Assembly (NCBI GenBank): GCA_022457155.1
Contig: JAJGOT010000021.1
Coordinates: 2,783,001-2,847,000, forward strand
Length of the DNA stretch: 64,000 nt
Direction of reading: 5' to 3'
DNA from: Cladopsammia gracilis
Taxonomy: Eukaryota > Cnidaria > Anthozoa > Scleractinia > Dendrophylliidae
Below, piece after piece: positions 53,124 through 64,000 of this stretch; positions within the stretch are counted from its first letter, which is position 1, and each line of letters begins with the position of its first letter. The position numbers and the translations under genes were made by a program. Below the pieces are notes generated by a model. The model saw only the letters and a program-made list of their open reading frames with translations. It was not told the origin of the DNA and made no database searches.

Positions 53124-53185
<62 letters not shown>

Positions 53186-53204
53186 TATATATATATATAT
53201 ATAT
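53124..53204. repeat. (TA)n microsatellite
   Basis: TA tract with ACATATACAT interruption. It is flanked by a block (GTATACAATGTGCCC and ATGGCAACTCCTG) that also occurs at 52190-52260, so the microsatellite lies in a duplicated unit. Confidence 0.9.
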
Positions 53205-53544
53205 AGTTATGTATACAATGTGCCCGCCCGTTTGCTACCATAGTGGCTTTATGGCAACTCCTGTACTTGGGCACAGGATGTACGGTTACACATTGTTGGA
53301 TTGCATTGTGAAGTCACAAGAGTGCTCAAACTGCAAGCAATGAGCGAAGCAATATGCCAATAGTTAACACCTCTTACGAGGCTCTCCAGCCAATCCAGAG
53401 AGTGCTCAAACTGTATGAACAGTTAGCGTAATATACAATTATGTATACAATGTGCCCCTATATATGTATAGAAAAATGTTCATCTCATGGCAGGCATCTT
53501 GGAGTTTGGAATTTCTTTTCTTACACAGGAAATTATCCCAAAAT

Positions 53545-53860
53545 TAATGAAAATGAATAGATGGATGATTAAATCCGCATCAAAGGTGAAAATGCAGCGA
53601 AAATTATTGACAAAACAGTGAAAAACAAGAGAAAACCTACCAGTGGCTTGAAAAGCCTGTCAAAATGTAGTTGCCATGGTAATGTCACCTAGTATTCACT
53701 AAAAAGCCCACAATCAATCAAAATGAATAAGTGGATGATTAAATCCACTAGTACGGTTAAAATATAGCGAACACCATTGAAAAAACTAAAATAATCTTAA
53801 CATGCATTTCAAAATGTAGTTGCCATGGTAAAGTCATGTTGTATTTACTAAAACCTGTTA
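53545..53860. repeat. Two diverged tandem units of ~160 bp
   Basis: TGGATGATTAAATCC and AAAATGTAGTTGCCATGGTA recur in the same order in both halves. No coding sequence. Confidence 0.7.
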
Positions 53861-54539
53861 CATCAAAATATTACCGAATAAATTTTAGGAAAAATCGTAA
53901 AGTTAGGTGGCCATTGATTAAACCGTTTTAAAGTTATTAACGTTCAAAGTCAGCGCAGGTAGGTTTTGCCCCCCCCCCCCCCCCCCAGGTCTGTATAGGG
54001 TTCATTGTTTTAAAATAAAAAAAGTTTGATAGACCAGTCAGGATGTGCTGATGTTATGATATTAGTTGGCCTATGAACTGCCTCCTTTCAGGAGTATTGG
54101 GTTAAAAGAAAATCGGCGAGCGGAGCAAACCGAGCTTGGTCTGGGAAGAGGATAGAGGACCCTTTTTATTCTAACTAAATCCCCCCTAAAAAGACTGTGT
54201 TCACAGGATAGATAATATTGCTTCACGTCGACCTTTGTCATTATTTTATACTTTTGTTAGTACCATATTTCATGATTTGGAGCATAATTTTCGCTTGATT
54301 TCGGGTAGTACTGTTAGGAGCATCATGTGCTATTTGCAAACAGATTGGAAAAAATGAAGCACAAACGGCTATTACGAGCAAATCAATAAAAGCAATCAGC
54401 TTCTTGGGCGCAAATTTATAGCGGAGCACTCGCCGAGCCGAAGGCTCGGCTGCGCAGCCCCATACTCATAGAACCGTCCCATCATTTTTCATGGTCATGG
54501 CTAGCGGAATGTTTCGCGGGCGCGTCGGTGTCCACCCGT

Positions 54540-54563
54540 TACGTCATCATCGATGATGACGTA
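54540..54563. promoter_or_regulatory. 24-bp perfect palindrome with two TGACGT half-CREs
   Basis: Two TACGTCATC arms meet at ATCGAT, giving CRE/ATF-type half sites in both directions. It lies ~400 bp upstream of the LINE endonuclease sequence and might belong to the LINE 5' region. Confidence 0.4.
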
Positions 54564-54954
54564 TATGAAGAGAGAGGAAGTGGGAACGAGGCTTTGTTTT
54601 TCGCGCGCTTCCCCGCGGCTACAAACAGGGCAGTTCGCAAAAGCTTGCCTCCGCGCCAAAACCAACACAACCTGTACTCGTCAATGGAAAAATCACGGAA
54701 AAAGACAAACAAGATACGCCAATTCCTGAAGCAAAGAAAACGGACCCTAAAACTCGCGAACGTTCTGAATATGACGGCGAACAACCTTTGCCGAAGAGGA
54801 AAAACACTGGATATCGGACAAACAAACATAAACAGGAAAGCAAGTAACTGTCTAAATGTGATTTGCAAAAATTGCTTAAGCTTAATTAGTTAAGCCTATG
54901 TAAGCTTAATTTTACCAGAAGAATTTTCTCCTAGTTTTTACATTCAGAGCTAAA

Positions 54955-57570
54955 TTTACATCTTTGAATATCCGTGGTTTTGGCAATGAAGCCAAACAAC
55001 GCTCTGTTTTTGATTTTGCGAAAAATTCCCGTTCTGATTTTATTTGTTTACAAGAAACTTTAGCGACAAGTCAAAATGCGATAAATTCTCTGACAGCTAA
55101 ATGGCGCGGTAAAAGTTTCTGGTTGCCCGCTCTTGGTAAACAAGGCGGCGTTGCCATTCTTGTAGCTGAAAATACTGATTTCAAATGTTTACAATGGAAA
55201 AAGATATTCTTCTGGTAGAAATGTTAGTGTTTTAACTGAACTCACTCGACGACACCAAAATTAATTTTGCACCCACGAATCCAAGTGAACGAAAATGCTT
55301 TTATGATACAATTCATGAATATTTTTTCAGAACTCTTTTAAAATTATTGCTGGCGATTTTAACTGCATTGAAAATGTTTCTGATAAGTTTGGAGGAAATC
55401 TTACAATTTCCACGGATTTGAAAGATCTGCACAAGTGTTCATCGTTTATTGATATCTGGCGCAAAAAAAAAACACGGCCGACTGAAAAATACAAAGCACA
55501 TGGTTTAACGCGGATAAAACTATCGTTACACGTTTGGATAATTTTTTTATTGCTCAGGACTTGTATGATTCCTTTCTAAAATGTGAAATTTTGCCTTCTG
55601 TTTTTTTCCGATCATGATTCTGTTGATTTATCCGCAATTTGCATAATGCATTTTCCCGTGGACCAGGACTTTGGAGGCTAAATTTATAATTTAATATTTA
55701 CGATATGATCTCAGAAATTATTAAGAAACATGTATTGTACCGAAAAGCATTTAATTTCATTCAAGCTTGGTGGGATTTTCTTAAAGAATCTATAACATTA
55801 GTTGCTATAGATTTTGGTCGAAGTAAACAACGCATATTTAATCGCGGTAAGGCCACGCAACTATAATTTCTTTGATCGAAGCAAAACGGGCTCTTATTAA
55901 AGGAGATAACTTAGCGAAAACTACCATAGAAACGCTCGAAAGAGAAATTCGAGCCGTTAATTTATCCCAAATGAGAGGAAACCAAATTCGTAGCAGAGTC
56001 AAATGGCTTGAAGAAGGTGAAAAACCTAGCAAATTCTTTTTTTACGCTCGAAGCAACACGGCTCAGAAAAATACTGTTCATTCTATTTATAACTCCGCCG
56101 GTGTCAAAGTCTTTTAACAAGACTCCGGCTCATTTCGATTTTTACCGTAATTTGTACTCGCAAGAACCTGTTAATTTAACAGTCCAAACCGAATTTTTGA
56201 ACAAACTTGAAAACAGATTAGAGCGAAATTTTATCCTGCGATGAATGAGTTTTATCTTTGGCTAAAATTACCCACGCAATGCGTGGAGCTTCTTCAGGGA
56301 AACCCCCCGGTTCAGACGGATTACCTCAAGAATTTTACGCTAAATTCTGGGATCTTTTTGGCCTTATTTAGTTTGGAAAATAATTATTTCAGTGATTCAA
56401 TGCAAGGAGGCGTGACTAGGTTACTTTACAAGAAAGATGATAGGAAAAACCTAAAAAAATTGGTGACCCCGCCATTTCGCTACTCGATGTTGATTACAAA
56501 ATTTGTTCAAAAGCTCTTATAAGGCCCAGTTCAAACGTTGAACTTCACATGTGCCGAACCTAATGCAAATTAGCAAGAACAATAGATTTTGCTCATTTGC
56601 ATTAGGTTCGGCACATGTGAAGTTCGACGTTTGAACTGGGCCATATATAACAAACAGATTTTCAAAAGTGTTACCCTCGATTATTCAAGAAGATCAAACT
56701 TGTTCCGTCCCAGGTAGGACGATTTTCGAGAATTTATTTATTTCTCTTGCGTGACACTCACTGTCAAGCAAATATGAAAATTATAGCTAATCGTTTTTTG
56801 ACCAAAGAAATTCCACTCAAGTCGGGGGTGAGGCAGGGAGATCCCCAGTCTCCACTTTTGTACGTTTTATGCGCAGATATTTTGGCTACCAGTGTAAGAA
56901 AGGATGATACTATTGAAGGTTTTCTCCTTCCAGAAGCCTGAGGAAAGCGTTTTAAAATTCGCCAATATGCGGATGACTCCACATGTTTTGTGAAGTACAT
57001 TATTTTCTTTAGACAAATTGTTTACCTCACTTCACAAATACGAGACAGGTACAGGGACTAAATTAAATGCCATGAGGTTAGGAGCTTGGTGCTCACATCC
57101 GGACAATCCTTATGGCCTGACGTTGGTGTCAAGAATGCGAATCTTGGGTGTCTGGTCTAGCAATGGTAATGCAAATTTGAAACCGGATAACTGGTTACCA
57201 CGCCTTTCCAAGCTGGATTAAAATTTGAACCTGTGAAAGGTTTGTGGGGTGTTTTCACTCCCACCCTATCGGCACTACTCAATACTAGGTTTTTAGTTAA
57301 TGTTAAGACTATTTTCTTTTACCTATGGACTTCTGCTTACGATGAGAATGACATGCGAGCGCGCTTTTTCATTAAGACCATACTTATGGTATATGGGTTT
57401 TTCGAAATAAGGCAACTTTCCACAATGGCACCGAGAACTCTCGGGCCACTGTAAGAGACATAAGGAATGACATCACAACACAGTTGCAAATTGATTTCTC
57501 CCGAATGACCGAACAGAAATTTTCTGCTTTGTGGTGTCATCCGAATATTTGTGAAGCTTGTGACTCATAA
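54955..57570 (+). pseudogene. L1/Tx1-like LINE, endonuclease and reverse transcriptase remnants
   Basis: An APE-type endonuclease opens with LNIRGFGNEAKQRSVFDFAK, SRSDFICLQETL and GKQGGVAILV, then (other frames) IIAGDFNCIENV and FFSDHDSVDL. Reverse transcriptase landmarks follow across frames: RVKWLEEGEKPSKFFF, LLYKKDD, LNVDYKICSKALI, QEDQTCSVPGRTIFENLF, VRQGDPQSPLLYVLCA and the catalytic QYADDSTCF near 56970. The order and the SVPGR/VRQGD/YADD set fit the L1-Tx1 clade. Many frame changes, a 124-bp MITE insertion (56522) and no intact ORF show an old copy. A weak upstream ORF at 54528-54893 might be an ORF1 relic. Confidence 0.85.
56522..56645. mobile_element. MITE inserted in the LINE reverse transcriptase
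   Basis: Two ~50-bp arms (GGCCCAGTTCAAACGT, TTCACATGTGCCGAACC and complements) around a 24-nt loop. TATA-type duplication is suggested by LINE sequence CTTATA before and TATAACAAAC after. The LINE coding sense resumes directly behind it. Confidence 0.85.
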
Positions 57571-59446
57571 TTGAGCTACTGGCAACTCATCATTTCCAAA
57601 TCAGTTTTTCGGGTAATTTTCCAGACGCAACAGATGTATTTTATTCGGAAATTAGTCATACTAGTTATTCTAGACCGAGACAATGTTGTTTTGTTAGCTA
57701 TTGTGTAATTTGTGATATTTAAATGTACTGTGCAGACGGTCGCGTTATACGCTTACTGTTTTTGAGAATTGCTAAAATTGAAAAATAGTCTGGTCGTCAA
57801 TCTTAATTCTAATTTTTCTTGTGCTTCTGACCTTTCACCTAAGTTAAGCTTATCATTATCGTTTCTGTTCAGAGAGCTCCGCTGTTAGGCTAAGCCTATC
57901 TATATATATTATGTGATAAGCAAGTGATTGGAAGTATAAGCTTTCTCAACGCAAGGCTACCTCCCTGCAGTTTATTCCCCGGACCCATTTGTACAGCTCA
58001 GTGGAGGGAGACAATATAAAAGTTTGAAGTTTCTTTTAAAAGAAAACAAAAGGAAAACATGCATCACGAATGGCAATATGACATTGCAACATCCGCTACA
58101 TGCGTCTCTCCAGTAGACTCGCTGTATTCCACTTCCACAGAACAGTCCAACACCGGCACGACCTATGTGTGGTACATTTTCCCCTTCTGTGTTTCTTTAG
58201 CAAATTTTTTACTAATTCTTCGTTTGAGTAGCTGTCTTTCTGTTAATGTCACTTGAGGCCGTATTAGCGGAGTCGCGCATTCCCCGGTTTTTGCAGATCT
58301 GCTGTATTTCACTATCACATTCAGCTTTTTTTCAATGTTCTTCCTACTTTTGTTACCTGCTTGGTGCTCTCCTCACCGTTGGTTCGTCGGTTTGGATTCC
58401 AATCATTTATCGCTACGCGGGCCAGACACTCTTGCATTTCCTTCTCTCTTTTACGGCCCCAACCACACTTGTCGTCATTGGTAGCGATACTGGAACATTA
58501 AACCGTCCGTCCGGCCGGCCTCGCTTTGTTTTGTATAGCTTAGAACGCTAGTTTCCATTTTAGTTTTTCATGGCAGATTCCGTATTTTTGCAGTTCTGAC
58601 CTCTTACCTGTTCTGCCTATCAGGGTCTGCTATAAACTCGGTCTATTTCCTCCATCTTTACCCTCTACTTGCCTTTTCCTTCCACTGGTGCTTGACCAAT
58701 ATGGAGACGGTTTTCATATGAACCACCCAGTCACTTTCCTTAGTCGCTACGGGTTTCCTCCTTTGCGTTCTCCAGCCACACCTGTCATTGGTTCCAATTC
58801 GAACATTACAGAGGCAAGAATAACTAATCTATCGCGCATGCTTTACGCGTGTCTCAGTTGATTGACAGATTTGTTTGTCCCTGCAGTAATATTAACCTGA
58901 GATCAAACGTAAATGCTGGTCCCTCCTGCTGACATCAGTGTAAATATACGCATTAATAAACGCAACCCTGTCTTTTTGTGCCAGTTTCAATGTCCGCGAA
59001 GGTATTAATTATTGAAACGAAGGCCGGGATCGCACTTGCGGACAACTTTGAATTGTTCGTGTCAATTTGGACAGAATTGACGTACAAAACTTTCTGAGCT
59101 CACATTTATAAGACAATATGAAAAGTTGCAGATACTTTTCAAAAATTTATTATTCGTAGTCACTGAACAGAAAAACGCACACGTGGCTTTAAATCTCATT
59201 AGTATGTATTTTATGCGGTATGAAGCTTGCTTGTTTTTCCTGCTTTTTTGCAATTTCTCAATGCCGTCGTTGAACACCCGCTAAACATGATTCGATACCA
59301 AAATAACACAAAGTATTTTTATTTCTAAGCCTTTTTAAAAAAAAGTTTGCTTGTTTTAGTTACACTACCATTCGCCGTGATAAATTTGAATTAAAAGGAA
59401 CGTGTTGTATATGGATTTGTTTTTTTCTGAAGGAAAAGCAACATGG
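57571..59446. other. Intergenic, nothing convincing
   Basis: Moderate-GC sequence with a few ORFs of 60-100 codons lacking recognisable motifs. 58059-58551 has Cys/Leu-rich frames that look like chance. Confidence 0.5.
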
Positions 59447-59450
59447 TTAA

Positions 59451-59752
59451 CCCTCGGACGTACACGCAAACCCCCACCGTGGTACAAGGGCGGGGGGGGG
59501 GGTGTTGCAACCCCTCCCTTGGGTTTAATATTTCGGACGTATTTTACATCTAATAGATAGCCTGTGATATGCTCCACAGGGAAAGGCAAATATTATGGAT
59601 TGTGGCGATGCTGGGGTCCGTGACGTCATCCAAAATGGCCGCAAAGATGTCCGCTATCTTGGATTTTACTAAAAAATCAAATTTATCGGAAAAATGCGGA
59701 AATTACAAATATTTTTAGGCATCCACCTCCCCCCCCTCTTGCACGTCCGGGG
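59451..59752. mobile_element. piggyBac-like MITE (TTAA target)
   Basis: Flanked by TTAA on both sides (59447-59450, 59753-59756). Ends CCCTCGGACGT and ACGTCCGGGG give a CCC-starting inverted repeat, as expected for piggyBac-type elements. 302 bp, non-coding. Related to the reversed fragment at 6944-7195. Confidence 0.85.
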
Positions 59753-60157
59753 TTAATCAAGGACAAATTGTTATCTGGATTCAGCCAGTCAATGTACCTG
59801 ACAGGCGTATTATCTGCGAAAACTACTTCATGTAAGCATAGAGGAGCCTAGTAAACAAAGATGGTGGGCGGTAAACGGCACGCGAACCATCGAAAGGACC
59901 TTCTACCAATGTTTTTGGTTTCGGAAAAGACATAGTGGAACGGTGAAAAGCCTCATACTAACCAGAAATTCATTCTCTCCCTCCCCCGTCGCTAATATTT
60001 TGCGGTGCACCCTCCCCCGATTTTCGCAAGGTCCTGCGAGATACGTATTTCTAGTATATTCTTGCTTATTTGTTTTCACTTATTTACTATTTGATTTATT
60101 TATTTGTATTTCAGTTTCTGGGGTGTTCCGGGGGTGTTCCTTTGGTTTTTCTGCGAT

Positions 60158-60970
60158 TGTCATCTGCCTTACTCATGGGGACGGCTTTGCATGGAGGGGA
60201 GGGGAGGGGAGGGAGTTGGACGCAGGGGGTGGGAGGTTGGTGGATCATTGCAAAAAATTGGATGACATTTGCCACTAATTTTTTAACTCGTCCCCAGTCC
60301 CCCAATTTGACCTTTAATATCAGAGCGAAAACGCCATTTTTGAAGGGAAAAATCAAAATTTCGCCCATTTATGAATTACTTTTCGGAAATCCACACTCGG
60401 ATTCCAGTAATATGGTTATTATTCTATCTGGAAACGTTAAAATATTATAATAACTTTTAAAATATTTTGACCTTGAAGTGACCAATGTCACGTAAAGGCT
60501 TGTGTGGAGTTCAACCGCGCGGTCATCGCTTTTAGCGGTATAACTCATTTTAATTGGCATAATGTCAACATCCACACTCGGTTTTGAAGAGACTGGGATC
60601 TAGTGAACATTTTGGTGGGAAATATGATTTAGTTGGAGCGACAACAATCCCGTCATTTTGCCATATTTTCAGTGCAATATGCCTCTTCTGAGCCCGTTTT
60701 GGCTTCTGTTGGTGACTTTAGCGGACTAGCGCCCAGGCCGTTCGAGCTCAACTGCTCATGGACAATAGTTCATTTTAGTAACGCGCATGCCCGGAGCAAA
60801 TGTCTCCTTTCAGGGGGCAATTTTTTGGTATGAACATCAGGTGAAGGGACGGGATGGTCGGAGAACATTCAGCCCGCGATATGTAATAGTCACCTGCATT
60901 ACCCATGGGGACGGCGTTTGAAGGAGGGGAGGGTGGGGATTTGGACGTAGGGGGAGGGGTTCGGTGGAGC
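60158..60970. repeat. Diverged direct repeats with a G-rich tract
   Basis: 60158-60245 and 60890-60970 share CATGGGGACGGC, a GGAGGGGAGGG core and GGACG[C/T]AGGGGG. The left copy contains GGGGAGGGGAGGGGAGGG at ~60196, a classical G-quadruplex pattern. Confidence 0.7.
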
Positions 60971-61377
60971 AAAACGCTTAGGTTTCGGCGAGTTATCGCA
61001 ATTTTGGTTTCCACAGCCGACTGAACCTCGCAATAAGTTCAGTGACGGGGATTATTTAAATGTTGGCACGAACACGCTGGCAGTCGAGCATGATATGATC
61101 AAAATAGGTGGCAAATTAGGGGATTTTCTGATGGTAAGTTGCACTCTCGGGTGTTAAAGGAAGAGGAGGGTTGGGATGTGGAGGCTACCCCCTCTCAGCT
61201 TTGTCAAAGTGTGCCACTTTGTCAGCTTTGCGTCACGTGCTATCAGTAGACTGGAGCGAAGTAAAAACGAGTTTTCTAATCTCGGGTATAATCGAAGCGA
61301 AGGGCAAAAAAGGAACAAAGACAACAAAGGATAAATACTTCGACCAATCTGAAGTTTAAATCCAGCGATGAAATACT

Positions 61378-61442
61378 GACGCATGTGTCAGGAATGTGAT
61401 ACATGACACATGACACACGTGACACATGACACACTATCACGA
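61378..61442. repeat. Short minisatellite of TGACACA[TC]G words
   Basis: Repeated GACACATGACACACG-like units. Confidence 0.8.
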
Positions 61443-61820
61443 TACAGTGTCCAATTTAGTAAACTACTAATCGCTAACCTAGCTTATTGTTTGGCATTCC
61501 TGGTAAGAAACATGTTGTATCATGAACAACGATATCAAGTGACCGAGCGATGTATAAAAACGTGCGGAAAAGGGGAGAACGCGGGAGAAATATCACGACA
61601 ACATTCGTGTAGGAACACATTTTTCTTTGACTATCGAACAAAACTGCAGCTGTAATAAAACAGTGTGATTCACCGGTCACTTGGCTTGGTAGTTGCATGT
61701 ATAAATATAACTTGCGAACAAGCTCTCTCGGGTGTGTGGGAGTTCCCACAATCCTAACCCGCATGCAGGCTACACCTGTTTTACCAAACGCGTGAATGCA
61801 CATTCATATAAGGTGAACTA

Positions 61821-62020
61821 CAGTCAACTCTCTCTTAGCGACCACTTCTCGTAAGCGACCACTTTGTAAATAACCGTTTTGTTTCTCAGTCAAATACTGT
61901 TTGAAAAACTCTCTCGTAAGCGACCACTACTCAACTTTTTTAAGCGACCGCGACCACTTTTTAGGCCAGAAATTTGTCATATTCTTTTGTTTACTGTTTC
62001 CGGTAAGCGACCACCCGGCA
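61821..62020. repeat. GTAAGCGACCAC-rich repeat element
   Basis: Starts CAGTCAACTCTCTCTTAGCG; the word [G/T]AAGCGACCAC recurs five times. Probably one end of a DNA transposon family; the other end was not found. Confidence 0.45.
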
Positions 62021-62314
62021 TGATCACGTATGATAGTAAGAAAATCATTACTCGAATGTCACAAAAGTTCAGTTTTTAATAGCGCTGACCCAGAGTGCTG
62101 ACATATAATAACAGTTTACTTTATACAAAAAAGATGGCTGTAATAAGATCTGTAGATAACCAAGCAGATTGTTACAGTGATCTGTTGCAAAATGTTGACT
62201 TGAGGCTTAAAACACAGAAGCAATCGAGTATTCTAGACTTCGTGGAGAAGCGTTCGAATGCGACCGAGTGAGTGTAAATACAGTCTGATCTAGAGTGCGA
62301 CTAATTACATGCAA

Positions 62315-62725
62315 GTAGATAATAATCGCTGGTTCTGGTGCAATCCTCGGCCACGTTAATTTTAACGTAAAAATCATTGATTTTTTCTCTTCAATCCAGC
62401 ACAACATTCTCAACTTCCTTCCCCTCATTTCTCACGTAACATCATCCCCCAAAAGTCCACACGTTTCACCTCTAACTTTTTCCCATGATTTCCTACACAA
62501 CTTCCAGTCTCTCACATCCCCTCAATCCTCCACGTTTCACATCCCCTCAATTCTCCACAAACATTTCCAACGTTTCACTTCTCCATTGTTCCTCAATTCC
62601 CCACAATTTCACCAATTGCAACATGTTTCACCAATTGCTACATGTTGAACATGTTTTTAATCAATTCGAATACGTTTGAATTAAGGTGGCCTCGGATCCC
62701 ACCAGAACCAGCGATTATTATCTAC
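62315..62725. mobile_element. MITE with pyrimidine-rich interior
   Basis: GTAGATAATAATCGCTGGTT at the left is mirrored at the right end (arms ~45 bp, including CTCGG[C/A]...TTAATT). The interior consists of CCTCAATTCTCCACA-like units on one strand. It adjoins the second polymerase gene by ~110 bp. Confidence 0.7.
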
Positions 62726-62834
62726 TATTAGGGTGAAAAATCTATTTCAGAAAATCCACTCCGGGAAAATAATTTTAAATCCACTCCGGAAAATAATTTT
62801 CAAAATCTTTCCCGGAAAATGAATTTCGGAAAAT

Positions 62835-64000
62835 CTATTCCTCTTCCTGCACCACATATCTTGGCCATCCTTTCAAAATTTTCATTCCCATTCCCAGCAG
62901 AACATCTTCTTTCACATGAAATTTTTGCTCCAGAATGAACAACTCAACACGTTCTCCGAATTTCTCCTTCTTTTTCAGGAAGCGAACAATTTGTTTTCGT
63001 TTCTTCTCCAGCCGCTCTGCTTTAATATCTTCTTCCGTTCTTAACATTTTTAATTCAATCTTTTCTTTTTCAACTTCCACTTCCACTTCCTTTCTTTCAA
63101 CTTCCACTTCCACTTCCTTTCTTTCACCCAATCTCCAATGCCCCCTTGCAAACGTGTCAATTCCATTTTCCAAGACTATTAACTTATCGTCATTGTTAGA
63201 CAACGCAATCTTCTCCATTCTTTCTGTGTAAAGATGATGTTGTCTGCTTCGAATCACATTTTGCTTTCGAATTTCATTTCCTTCTCCTTTCAAGCATTTC
63301 ACAAAGTTTTCAAACCGCAACTGCTTTTTGATCACGCATTTCTTCACTCCTTTTGCTTTCTTTTCTTCCTTTCCTTCATCCAGCAGGAAAGCATAAAGTT
63401 TTGGTCTCAATGCCACAAACTCTTTCATCATTTTCCCACCGCATTCATCTTTCATCAACCCAATCTTTTTCTTGTTTTCTTTCACAATTGGCAACCCGTT
63501 CAAGACAGCGGGGTGATCTTTGGGAAAGTCATTTGTATCGAAACGCTCTTTTACATCTTCCACAATGTCAGCAAAGAAATCCTCTGTTCCAATTTCATAA
63601 ACCAGTGAATCTGTGTCTGTGTAAAGAACTTGGAGATCTTTCCACTTTTTCTTTGCATAATTATAGTGAAAGTCGTACATCAAGGTTTTCGACAAATCCA
63701 GGATGGACATTCCCACATAAACTGGTTTATTCATCACAATCTGAGTTTTCCTCATCTTCACCGCAATCAGAAATTCATCGAAAATTTGCAAATCAGCAAA
63801 GTTTGACTTGTTAACCAGTTTCTCTGCTCTTTCAGCATCTTTCACCAGTTCGATGCAAACTCTTTTTCGCACATTCTCCATTGTCTTCCCGAAAACTGAA
63901 TTATTCATCAACTTGAAGAAATCTTTTTCAAATGCATTCTTAGCGTTCATTCTCAATTTGGTGTTTTTGTTAATATAAGATTTCATGAAGGCTTCTTCCC
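62835..64000 (-). CDS. polB: Second Polinton-type DNA polymerase B, C-terminal part (open, runs off window)
   Basis: The reading frame is open from the window edge to TAG at 62835, ~388 codons. Motif B (KLMNNSVFGKTMEN), LSKTLMYDFHYNY, motif C (YTDTDSLVYE) and the downstream DECGGKMMKEFVALRPK block align in order with the polymerase at 10386-14158. The wording differs throughout, however, and codon use is less AT-rich. Unlike the first copy, its C-terminus has a long charged extension with two ERKEVEVEV units and a coiled-coil-like Lys/Glu stretch before ending GWPRYVVQEEE. No break is seen. It belongs to a different Polinton lineage whose remainder lies beyond the window. Confidence 0.9.
   Translation of the reverse strand, partial: EEAFMKSYINKNTKLRMNAKNAFEKDFFKLMNNSVFGKTMENVRKRVCIELVKDAERAEKLVNKSNFADLQIFDEFLIAVKMRKTQIVMNKPVYVGMSILDLSKTLMYDFHYNYAKKKWKDLQVLYTDTDSLVYEIGTEDFFADIVEDVKERFDTNDFPKDHPAVLNGLPIVKENKKKIGLMKDECGGKMMKEFVALRPKLYAFLLDEGKEEKKAKGVKKCVIKKQLRFENFVKCLKGEGNEIRKQNVIRSRQHHLYTERMEKIALSNNDDKLIVLENGIDTFARGHWRLGERKEVEVEVERKEVEVEVEKEKIELKMLRTEEDIKAERLEKKRKQIVRFLKKKEKFGERVELFILEQKFHVKEDVLLGMGMKILKGWPRYVVQEEE

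Noticed and set aside
54528..54893. 121-aa ORF as a host gene
   Set aside because: Directly precedes the LINE and is basic and low in domain signal. At best an ORF1 relic; an overlapping opposite-strand ORF is equally long.

Overview
This is a 64 kb piece of an animal nuclear genome. Most of it is transposable-element sequence stacked in layers, and there is no bacterial-style gene organisation outside the viral element. A metazoan, probably an anthozoan cnidarian, is the best guess. The reasons are a single 72-nt leucine-rich-repeat exon with splice signals, a decayed L1/Tx1-like LINE, piggyBac-like and Tc1/mariner-like short elements, a tRNA-derived SINE, and a strikingly frequent TACATGTA 8-mer. 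The species assignment is inference only.

The centrepiece is a Polinton/Maverick (polintovirus-type) element at 9827-34784, about 25 kb. It has ~380-bp terminal inverted repeats, AG...CT ends and a 6-bp target duplication with one mismatch (TACCAT/TACCAG). It carries a virus-like gene set: protein-primed DNA polymerase B, RVE integrase with a chromodomain, hexon-like double-jelly-roll major capsid protein, penton-like minor capsid protein, FtsK/HerA-type packaging ATPase and adenain-type cysteine protease. Alongside these are a parvovirus-VP1-like phospholipase A2, a repeat-bearing fibre/spike candidate, a zinc-ribbon late-transcription-factor-like protein, small basic and zinc-finger proteins, and several conserved unknowns. 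Genes from 10386 to 29880 read leftward. ATPase, fibre and two other genes (30010-33615) read rightward, and the zinc-ribbon gene near the right end reads leftward. Seven genes share a TATCTA-type motif 17-23 nt before their ATG. The copy is dead: there are five in-frame stops (in polymerase, capsid and two unknown genes), several frameshifts (many in A/T runs), and a 7-kb insertion (14696-21660) that splits a small gene.

That insertion has a 3-bp duplication (TCG). It holds diverged tandem repeats, a 363-bp MITE and a 1.84-kb DNA transposon (18090-19928) carrying a broken OTU-type cysteine protease.

The Polinton sits inside a copy of a long-TIR DNA transposon (7733-9826 and 34785-35282). 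A second copy occupies 1-4766 and is itself interrupted by a nested set of minisatellite-ended elements (891-2710). A fold-back element follows each copy.

To the right, 36-50 kb is host or old repeat sequence. It contains two exon/promoter candidates, several MITEs with clear target duplications, a 2.6-kb TA-flanked element with CTCGCGAG-rich ends and a 1.57-kb element with CCGTTCGAACGG-rich ends. From 50 to 62 kb come AT microsatellites, a perfect 38-bp hairpin, a SINE pair, the LINE and a piggyBac-like MITE. The window ends in the C-terminal half of a second, different and so far unbroken Polinton-type polymerase gene (62835-64000, leftward).
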